Positions 7,614 through 12,714 of a stretch of DNA of 12,714 nt are shown piece after piece; position 1 is the stretch's first letter; the number at the start of each line of letters is the position of its first letter. The notes under the pieces were generated by a model. That model did not search any database. It had not been told where the DNA came from and was given only the letters and a program-made list of their open reading frames with translations. A program made the translations under genes and the position numbers. Source of the DNA: Thermoleophilaceae bacterium. Lineage in GTDB: Bacteria; Actinomycetota; Thermoleophilia; Solirubrobacterales; JACPNS01. The stretch covers positions 3,671 to 16,384 of the forward strand of contig JAEMRJ010000043.1 of the NCBI GenBank assembly GCA_016463365.1. Reading direction: 5' to 3'.

Positions 7614-8452
7614 TCGACCAGGGGGGCGTCGGGGTTGATCCCGGCGCCCTCACGCTGCCAGAAGGTGGCTTTGTCTCGGCGCCACACCACCACGATCGAG
7701 GCAACTGCCACTGCCAGTCCGACGAAGAACAACACCTGGGCGACGATCATTCCCGGTGACGTGGTGCTTGCGCGGTCGAAATCGGTGATGAAGCTTGACA
7801 TGTCCCAGGTGCCGTGAATGATCATCGCCGGAACGATCCAGCCGAACCCGCGGCGCCAGAGGTAGAGGCCGAAGCCGGTAGCGGCCGCGAAGAAGACCTG
7901 ACCGAATGTCGCGGCGCCACCGCCGATCAGGATGTTCGGCAGGTGAAACAATCCGAACGCGATCGTCGTGAAAATCGCGGCGTGCCCCTCGCTACGACCA
8001 CCGACGCGCATGCTGCGCAGCCAGATGCCGCGAAAGAGCGTCTCTTCAGCGAATCCGACCAGCACGCCCGCGAGGAAGATCCCGAGCACGAGGTTCATGT
8101 CGACATCGCCCCAGTGCACGCTGGCCAAGCGCGCGATGATGCCGATCACCATGAGCACCGGCAACGTCCAGAGCAGCTTGCCCATCGAGAGTCTGCCCGG
8201 GTCGCGCCAGACGAAATCCCAGCGCAGCCAGGTGACCAGGACGACCAGAAAGACGGAACCCAGCGCGAGACTGAGCACGACCGACTTGAAGATGTTGTCC
8301 GCGCTTTTCGTGAACTCGTCGTAGCCCACGCCCGAGAGCTTCATTGTGCCGATCACGATCAGCGAGTAGATGACGAACGCGAAGATTGCCGGGGGCCAGC
8401 CGGGCTGCCAGCGGTAGTTGTTCGTCGGAGCGGGTGCGGCTGTCGATTCCAT
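7601..8452 (-). CDS. CPBP family intramembrane glutamic endopeptidase (CAAX/Abi type)
   Basis: This 283-residue integral membrane protein has several hydrophobic helices (about 22-40, 57-75, 94-110, 119-135, 157-172, 184-199, 204-213 and 236-256). The three family motifs are present in order: EETLFRG with Glu136-Glu137 and Arg141, FGLFH with Phe166 and His170, and HGTWD with His213 and Asp217. These form the intramembrane active site of CPBP proteins, whose members process prenylated or other membrane substrates, or protect against self-made bacteriocins. The N-terminus is Ala/Pro-rich and the tail is short and charged. The ATG at 8452 has only a weak Shine-Dalgarno upstream. The gene points away from the short-chain dehydrogenase, and the second palindrome lies 42 bases before its start. 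The stop overlaps the dehydrogenase gene end by 13 bases on the opposite strand. The substrate is unknown. Confidence 0.9.
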   Translation of the reverse strand: MESTAAPAPTNNYRWQPGWPPAIFAFVIYSLIVIGTMKLSGVGYDEFTKSADNIFKSVVLSLALGSVFLVVLVTWLRWDFVWRDPGRLSMGKLLWTLPVLMVIGIIARLASVHWGDVDMNLVLGIFLAGVLVGFAEETLFRGIWLRSMRVGGRSEGHAAIFTTIAFGLFHLPNILIGGGAATFGQVFFAAATGFGLYLWRRGFGWIVPAMIIHGTWDMSSFITDFDRASTTSPGMIVAQVLFFVGLAVAVASIVVVWRRDKATFWQREGAGINPDAPLVDQKP

Positions 8453-8494
8453 GGCGGCGAACCTATCCGGGTTGACGGTCCGTTCTGCCGAACG

Positions 8495-8520
8495 AGTAGG
8501 AAGTAGAACTTCTTACTTCC
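8495..8520. promoter_or_regulatory. Palindromic operator, copy 2, between the protease and short-chain dehydrogenase genes
   Basis: The 26 bases match 6370-6395 at 23 positions, including 15 identical bases in a row (8504-8518 and 6379-6393). The outer dyad is AGTAGGAA (8495-8502) with TTCTTACT (8510-8517), one mismatch. An overlapping perfect dyad is GGAAGTA (8499-8505) with TACTTCC (8514-8520). A TTGACG at 8472-8477 resembles a -35 box. With TAGGAA (8497-8502) as a weak -10 after 19 bases, the operator would cover the -10 region of the short-chain dehydrogenase promoter. The promoter reading is tentative; the repeated site is directly visible. Confidence 0.68.
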
Positions 8521-8612
8521 GTATTCCGACCCGATGTCGATAAGCTCCCACGCTGGATTTCCACCTTCTTTTCTCGTTCCTCCATCCCACCAAGAAAGAG
8601 ATCTAAATCACC

Positions 8613-9458
8613 ATGAGTGACCTCGTCATTCCCGGTCTGCTTGAGGGCAAGACCGCCATCGTCACCGGCTCGGCCCGCGGCATCGGCCGCTCCACCGCCG
8701 AACTGCTCGCCGGCTCCGGCGCCAACGTTCTGATCACCGACCTCGACGGCGACGTGGCCGAGCAGGCCTCTGCCGAGATCGCCGGCAACACTGTCGCGAT
8801 CGGTGGTGACATCACCAAGAACGGCGAGCCCGCCAACATCGTCAAGAAGGCGATCGACGAGTTCGGGCAGATCGACATCCTGATCAACAATGCCGGGTAC
8901 ACCTGGGACGGCCCCGTCCACAAGATCACGGACGAGCAGTGGGACGCGATGCTCAACATCCACGTCAAGGCTCCGTTCCAGATGATCCGCGAAGCTGCCC
9001 CCTACTTCCGTGAGCCGGCCAAGGCCGAGCGCGCCGAAGGCAAGGAAGTCTTTCGCAAGATCGTCAACGTTTCTTCCACGTCGGGCATGTTCGGCAACGC
9101 CGGTCAGGCCAACTACAGCTCCGGCAAGCTCGGTGTCGTCGGTCTGACCAAGACTGTCGCCAAGGAGTGGGGTCAGTTCAAGGTCAACGTGAACGCCGTT
9201 GCCTTCGGCTTTGTCGACACGCGCTTGACGGCCGCCAAAGAAGAGTCAGAGACGATCGAACGCGACGGCGAGCAGATCCAGCTCGGCATCCCTGAGCAGA
9301 TGCGCCAGATGGCCAGCATGCTGATTCCGCTCGGTCGCGCGGCGACCCCGGAAGAGGCCGCTGCGCCGATCTTCTTCCTGGCGAGCCCGCACAGCAACTA
9401 TGTGCACGGTCAGGTGCTCAACATCACCGGCGGCATGTTCGGCGGGATGGCTTTCTAG
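8613..9458 (+). CDS. Short-chain dehydrogenase/reductase (SDR), FabG-like
   Basis: This 281-residue protein is a classical SDR, an NAD(P)-dependent oxidoreductase of hydroxyl and keto groups. The cofactor motif TGSARGIG is at 18-25, NNAG at 92-95, the helix asparagine at Asn115, and the catalytic residues are Ser155, Tyr168 and Lys172 in YSSGK. An acidic TDLD after the second strand (Asp43) points to NAD(H) rather than NADP(H), which fits an oxidative role such as 3-hydroxyacyl-CoA dehydrogenase. It is longer than FabG, with a charged insert around 133-149 (rich in Glu, Lys and Ala) before the VNVSS strand. The ATG at 8613 follows AAGAAAGAG by about 11 bases. The shared operator 93 bases upstream links it to the acyl-CoA dehydrogenase gene. 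An intrinsic terminator follows. The name FabG is avoided because no acyl-carrier or fatty-acid synthesis genes are adjacent. Confidence 0.93.
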   Translation: MSDLVIPGLLEGKTAIVTGSARGIGRSTAELLAGSGANVLITDLDGDVAEQASAEIAGNTVAIGGDITKNGEPANIVKKAIDEFGQIDILINNAGYTWDGPVHKITDEQWDAMLNIHVKAPFQMIREAAPYFREPAKAERAEGKEVFRKIVNVSSTSGMFGNAGQANYSSGKLGVVGLTKTVAKEWGQFKVNVNAVAFGFVDTRLTAAKEESETIERDGEQIQLGIPEQMRQMASMLIPLGRAATPEEAAAPIFFLASPHSNYVHGQVLNITGGMFGGMAF

Positions 9459-9482
9459 TCGGCCAGTTGCCAGGCAGTTCTC

Positions 9483-9520
9483 AAAAGGCCCTTCCGCAGT
9501 CGCGGGAGGGCCTTTTTCTT
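9483..9520 (+). terminator. Intrinsic terminator after the short-chain dehydrogenase
   Basis: The arms AAAAGGCCCTTCC (9483-9495) and GGGAGGGCCTTTT (about 9504-9516) pair with a single mismatch around an 8-base loop and are followed by a T-rich run to 9520. The site starts 24 bases after the stop codon at 9458. The A-run on the left arm also gives it a partial bidirectional shape. Confidence 0.88.
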
Positions 9521-9550
9521 GCCCTCCGGTCCGGGGCATAGATTTTGGCC

Positions 9551-10450
9551 ATGGCAGAGATCGACACACCGGTGTTGCGAGTACCTCTGCCAGGAGGCTC
9601 CGAGGGCGCGCGCGTGACGCTGCGGCCGTTCTCCACCGGTGAAACCGCAGTACCGCGCGGCTTTTTGCATCGCATCGACGAACGCTTTGCCTACCAGCGA
9701 GCGATGTGGCGCGGCTTGCGCAAGAAGTACGACCACTGGACGCCGTGTCCGGTATTCCTGATCGAGCACCCGACCGCAGGGCGAGTGCTCGTTGACACCG
9801 GCCTTCCGGCGGCGTCGGCCCATGATCCCAGAGCCGCGCTCGGTGCTCTGGCGTCACGTATGTATGCGGTACGGGCGGCCGAAGATCAGCCACTTCCGGC
9901 TCGGATGCGCGCGCTGGGCATCCCGCGCGGCGGGATCGATGTTGTCGTGATGACGCACCTTCATTTCGATCACGCGGGCGCGCTCAATGAGATCGAGGAT
10001 GCGGTCGTGGTGGTCAGCAAGAAGGAGTGGCGCAGCGCCAACGCCGGGAAGGCGCTGGCGCGCGGGTACGTGCGGCGCGAGTTTGACCTGGCCCACGACT
10101 ACCGCCTGGTGGACTTCGACGATTCTTCCGTCAACTCGTTTGCGTCGTTCGGTCGATCCGTGGATCTCTTCGGCGACGGCTCGGTGATGCTGGTCTCTAC
10201 TCCGGGGCACTCGAGCGGCCACATGTCAGTTGTCGTGCGACTGAAAGACAGAGAGTGCCTGATCGCAGGCGACGCGATCTACACACGGCGCTCGCTGGAT
10301 GCGGGCGACCTGCCGTTGATCATCGCCGACGAGCACAACTACAAACGCTCGGTGCGCGAGATCCGCGCCTACAAACAGATGACCCCCAGCGCGCTGATCA
10401 TCCCCGGCCACGACGCCGACCACTTCGCGTCGCTCCACGAGCTCTACTAG
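9551..10450 (+). CDS. Metallo-beta-lactamase-fold hydrolase, AHL-lactonase-like
   Basis: This 299-residue protein belongs to the metallo-beta-lactamase superfamily. The zinc-binding set is complete: HLHFDH with His136, His138, Asp140 and His141; His220 in STPGHSSGH; Asp241 in AGDAIY; and His287 in IPGHDADHF. Tyr244, three residues after Asp241, sits where AiiA-type N-acyl-homoserine lactonases have their catalytic tyrosine. HLHFDHAG is also the AiiA form of the motif. Members open the lactone ring of quorum signals, but related proteins hydrolyse other lactones or esters, so the substrate is inferred. There is no signal peptide, and the protein is probably cytosolic. The N-terminal 60 residues are longer than in AiiA. 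The ATG at 9551 is chosen over a TTG two codons earlier; neither has a strong Shine-Dalgarno. The gene stands alone between two terminators, so it is probably transcribed on its own. Confidence 0.88.
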   Translation: MAEIDTPVLRVPLPGGSEGARVTLRPFSTGETAVPRGFLHRIDERFAYQRAMWRGLRKKYDHWTPCPVFLIEHPTAGRVLVDTGLPAASAHDPRAALGALASRMYAVRAAEDQPLPARMRALGIPRGGIDVVVMTHLHFDHAGALNEIEDAVVVVSKKEWRSANAGKALARGYVRREFDLAHDYRLVDFDDSSVNSFASFGRSVDLFGDGSVMLVSTPGHSSGHMSVVVRLKDRECLIAGDAIYTRRSLDAGDLPLIIADEHNYKRSVREIRAYKQMTPSALIIPGHDADHFASLHELY

Positions 10451-10477
10451 CCGCTTCGCACAACTGAGCGGTTTTTT
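10451..10477 (+). terminator. Intrinsic terminator after the lactonase-like gene
   Basis: CCGCT (10451-10455) pairs with AGCGG (10467-10471), directly followed by six T residues (10472-10477). It begins at the base after the stop codon. The stem is only five pairs, so it may be weak. Confidence 0.65.
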
Positions 10478-10493
10478 GCTGCAAGGTTGCAGC
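10478..10493. repeat. Short perfect hairpin between convergent genes
   Basis: GCTGCAA (10478-10484) and TTGCAGC (10487-10493) form a perfect 7-bp stem with a 2-base loop. It lies directly after the T-run of the preceding terminator and touches the stop codon of the minus-strand acyltransferase gene. On the minus strand it is followed by A residues, not T residues, so it is not a canonical terminator for that gene. It may still slow polymerase or protect the 3' end. Confidence 0.5.
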
Positions 10494-11266
10494 TATGCAG
10501 CGGCGTCGGGTGGGGTGCGGCGGGGGACTTCGCCGGTGCGGGCGCGGTCTTTCTGGCGCCATTTCGGTTCGTAGTCGGCGTCCATCTGCCACCACATCTC
10601 GAGCACGCGGCGGAAGATCTCTTCGGACGCGGCCTGCGACTGCTCCTTGGTCGGCTCGGCAACCTGGGTGAACTGGACCGGACGGCCGTAGCTCACGGTG
10701 ACCTTGGGGAACCAGTGCTTCTTGACGTCGCGCAGGAACTGCGAGCCGTAGATCGCCACAGGTACAACCGGCGCGCCGCTGGTCAGCGCGAGCTGCCCGG
10801 CGCCGCGCTTGGCAACGGTCGGGTAATAGTCGCGGGATCGCCCGCCCTCGGCGTACATCTGCACCACGCCGCCGCGATCGAGAATCGCCTGGGCAGTGAT
10901 GAAGGTTTCGGTGTCGCCCTTGCCGCGCATGACCGGAAAGACGCCGCCATGCGTGTAAACGAAGTCGAGCGGCGGTTTGAAGAGCTGCGACTTGGCCATG
11001 AACTGCAACTTGCGACGCAGGTGGATGCCCGTGAAGAAGTGGTCGATGAAGCTGAAATGGTTGGGCACGAAGATCGTCCCGCCAGCACGCGGAACGTTTT
11101 GCGCGTCGATCGCGGCGACCCGGTCGAGGAGGCCGTAGCTTCCTGTCATCACCACGCGGACCAGGTCATACATCACGCTGGGCGAGTGTTCGCGCACGCG
11201 CCGGTGGTAGGCCTCCATGCCGGAGGCGTCGCGCTCGTCGACGTAAACCTGTTCCTTCATTGCCAT
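10493..11266 (-). CDS. plsC: 1-acyl-sn-glycerol-3-phosphate acyltransferase family (PlsC-like)
   Basis: The 257-residue protein has the four motifs of the PlsC/LPLAT family, which acylate lysophosphatidic acid to phosphatidic acid at the inner membrane face. Motif I is NHFSFIDH with His70 and Asp75. Motif II is GVFPVMRG with Arg114. Motif III is AEGGRSRD at 139-146 (Gly where many members have Thr). Motif IV is VVPVAIYG at 167-174. A hydrophobic stretch near 30-47 could associate with the membrane. The Pro/Arg-rich tail after about 233 is poorly structured and specific to this protein. The ATG at 11266 is set by a strong GGAGGTGA. The gene starts 18 bases after the glycerol kinase stop, so the two probably form one operon supplying glycerolipids. 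Some family members acylate other acceptors, so the acceptor is not proven. Confidence 0.88.
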   Translation of the reverse strand: MAMKEQVYVDERDASGMEAYHRRVREHSPSVMYDLVRVVMTGSYGLLDRVAAIDAQNVPRAGGTIFVPNHFSFIDHFFTGIHLRRKLQFMAKSQLFKPPLDFVYTHGGVFPVMRGKGDTETFITAQAILDRGGVVQMYAEGGRSRDYYPTVAKRGAGQLALTSGAPVVPVAIYGSQFLRDVKKHWFPKVTVSYGRPVQFTQVAEPTKEQSQAASEEIFRRVLEMWWQMDADYEPKWRQKDRARTGEVPRRTPPDAAA

Positions 11267-11270
11267 CTGC

Positions 11271-11278
11271 TCACCTCC
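11271..11278 (-). promoter_or_regulatory. Strong Shine-Dalgarno for the acyltransferase gene
   Basis: The complement reads GGAGGTGA, then four bases before the ATG at 11266 (7 bases after GGAGG). It favours this start over the ATG two codons further in at 11260. It lies wholly in the 18-base gap after glycerol kinase. Confidence 0.8.
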
Positions 11279-11284
11279 AGGCGT

Positions 11285-12714
11285 TCACGCGCCAGGCGTT
11301 CCCCGCCCGCGCACACTGTTGACCGTCGCCGTCCACTCATCGAGCAGTTCGGCACGCCGGGATTCTGGCATCTGCGGTTCGAAGCGATACTGCTCGCGCC
11401 AGAGTGACTCGACCTCGGCCGCGGTCCAGCTGCCGGATGTGATCCCGGCCATCATTCCTGCGCCGAAGCCCGTCGTCTCGGTGATCTCGGGCACGACGAC
11501 CGGCGCGCCCAGCACGTCGGCCTGGAACTGCATCAGCCAGTGGTTTGCGACCGCGCCGCCATCCGCGTGGAGTTCGCCCAGCGGCAGGCCAGCCGCGCCT
11601 TCCATGGCCCGCACGGCGTCGACAGTCTGAAATGCCATCGCCTCGAGCGCGGCGCGCGCAAGATGCGCGCGGGTGGTGCCGCGCGTCAGCCCCATGATCG
11701 CTCCGCGCGCGTCGGGATCCCAGTACGGGGATCCAAGCCCGGTGAGCGCCGGGACGAAGTACACGCCGTCGTTCGAATCGAGCGACCGCGCGAGCGTCTC
11801 GGTCTCGGCGGCGTCGGGCAGCAGTCCGAGACCGTCGCGCAGCCACTGCACCGCCGCACCGGAGACAAAGACGCTTGCTTCGTATGCGTAGGTCGCCGAG
11901 TCGGCCGTGCCCCAGGCGAGCGTGCCGATCAGGCCGTCGGCCGGCGCGGGCGCGTCGTCTCCGACGTTCAGGAGCACGAAGCTGCCGGTGCCATATGTGT
12001 TCTTGGCCTTGCCCGGCGTGAAGCAGGCCTGACCAAAAAGTGCCGCCTGCTGATCTCCCGCCATTCCGGCCAGCGGGATTGACGCACCGCCCAGCAGGCC
12101 GGGATCAGTCTCGCCGAAGACACTCAGCGAGGGCTGCACCTCGGGCAACGACGCAGGATCCACGCCGAACAGCTCGCAGAGCTCAATCGACCACTCGAGC
12201 TTGTTGATGTCAAAGAGCATTGTGCGCGCGGCGTTTGAGTAGTCGGTGACATGACGGCCCGTCAGCTTGAAGGCAAGCCATGAGTCGATCGTCCCGAAAC
12301 AGATCTCGGACGCCGGCCTTGCCGCAAGGCCGTCCACGTTCTGAAGCAGCCACTCGATCTTCGTGGCCGAGAAGTACGGATCGATCGTCAGTCCTGTCTG
12401 CTCGCGTACGAGCTGCGAGTGCCCGGCGGCAACGAGCTCACGGCAACGGTCGGCGGTGCGCCTGTCCTGCCAGACGATCGCGCGGTGGAGCGGCTCGCCA
12501 CTGGCCCGATCCCACACGACAACCGTCTCGCGTTGGTTCGTGATGCCGAGTCCCTTGAGGTCGCTTGCGCGCGCACCGGCCGCTGCCAGCACCTCGGCCG
12601 CAACGCCGCTGGTGACCTGCCAGATCTCGTTAGCGTCGTGCTCGACCCAGCCCGGGTGGGGAAAGTGCTGCGTGAACTCGTGCTGGCGCGAGGCGACGAT
12701 GCGGCCGTCCTCGC
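11285..12714 (-). CDS. glpK: Glycerol kinase, N-terminal end missing
   Basis: 475 codons are visible, and the frame stays open to the right edge. The true start lies beyond it, and about 25 residues, including the first phosphate-binding loop, are missing by comparison with the usual length of about 500. The enzyme phosphorylates glycerol to sn-glycerol-3-phosphate with ATP in the cytosol (FGGY kinase family). The visible part follows GlpK closely: HPGWVEHDANEIW near the edge, GITNQRETVVVWD with the glycerol-contacting Arg and Glu, IVWQDRRT, GLTIDPYFSATK, GDQQAALFGQ with the catalytic Asp, KNTYGTGSF, GLGSPYWDP, RGAIMGLTRGT and HADGGAVANHWLMQFQ. An in-frame GTG/ATG-type start at 12592 is internal and should not be taken as the real start. 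It is followed 18 bases later by the PlsC-like gene. No transporter or regulator is visible in the window. Confidence 0.97.
   Translation of the reverse strand, partial: EDGRIVASRQHEFTQHFPHPGWVEHDANEIWQVTSGVAAEVLAAAGARASDLKGLGITNQRETVVVWDRASGEPLHRAIVWQDRRTADRCRELVAAGHSQLVREQTGLTIDPYFSATKIEWLLQNVDGLAARPASEICFGTIDSWLAFKLTGRHVTDYSNAARTMLFDINKLEWSIELCELFGVDPASLPEVQPSLSVFGETDPGLLGGASIPLAGMAGDQQAALFGQACFTPGKAKNTYGTGSFVLLNVGDDAPAPADGLIGTLAWGTADSATYAYEASVFVSGAAVQWLRDGLGLLPDAAETETLARSLDSNDGVYFVPALTGLGSPYWDPDARGAIMGLTRGTTRAHLARAALEAMAFQTVDAVRAMEGAAGLPLGELHADGGAVANHWLMQFQADVLGAPVVVPEITETTGFGAGMMAGITSGSWTAAEVESLWREQYRFEPQMPESRRAELLDEWTATVNSVRGRGTPGA

Noticed and set aside
10478..10493. Hairpin as a terminator for the minus-strand acyltransferase gene
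   Set aside because: On that strand the stem is followed by A residues rather than T residues, so it lacks the intrinsic terminator form.
12592..12592. Start codon for glycerol kinase at 12592
   Set aside because: The frame continues upstream to the window edge with conserved GlpK sequence, so this is internal and the gene is cut by the window.

Overview
The window is GC-rich bacterial chromosome with tightly packed genes. It holds eleven protein-coding genes (one cut by each window edge), no RNA genes and no mobile elements. The high GC content, a secreted collagen-like protein, catabolic acyl-CoA genes and several orphan envelope genes fit a high-GC actinobacterium. My best guess is Thermoleophilia/Solirubrobacterales, but this is inference from style and no marker gene is present.

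Layout, left to right. (1) 1-676, minus: the N-terminal part of a secreted protein with a signal peptide, a Lys/Ala-rich segment and an uninterrupted Gly-X-Y repeat that runs off the left edge. (2) 677-868: a non-coding gap between divergent genes. (3) 869-2120, plus: a dienelactone-hydrolase-family enzyme followed 22 bases later by a small lipoprotein with a PsbP-like look. (4) 2113-6314, minus: two tandem, overlapping, paralogous polytopic membrane proteins of about 700 residues. They resemble GT-C (ArnT/PMT-like) glycosyltransferases and share a soluble C-terminal region with a conserved cysteine pair. (5) 6315-6431: a divergent promoter region with a strong palindrome. (6) 6432-7613, plus: an acyl-CoA dehydrogenase, convergent with (7) 7601-8452, minus: a CPBP/CAAX-type membrane protease. 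(8) 8453-8612: a second divergent promoter region with a copy of the same palindrome. (9) 8613-9458, plus: a short-chain dehydrogenase followed by a clear intrinsic terminator. (10) 9551-10450, plus: an AHL-lactonase-like metallo-beta-lactamase-fold hydrolase with its own terminator. (11) 10493-12714, minus: glycerol kinase (5' end missing) followed by a PlsC-type acyltransferase, apparently one operon.

How the genes may work together. The acyl-CoA dehydrogenase and the short-chain dehydrogenase are probably co-regulated, because both promoter regions carry nearly the same 26-base site (23 of 26 identical). glpK and plsC form a short glycerol-to-glycerolipid unit: glycerol to glycerol-3-phosphate, then acyl transfer. 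The two large membrane proteins are translationally coupled and look like a duplicated pair acting on an envelope glycan or lipid-linked sugar.

The least explained items are the repeated palindrome and the regulon it implies, the tandem GT-C-like pair with its conserved ectodomain, and the collagen-like protein. No CRISPR array, toxin-antitoxin pair, phage gene or transposase was seen.
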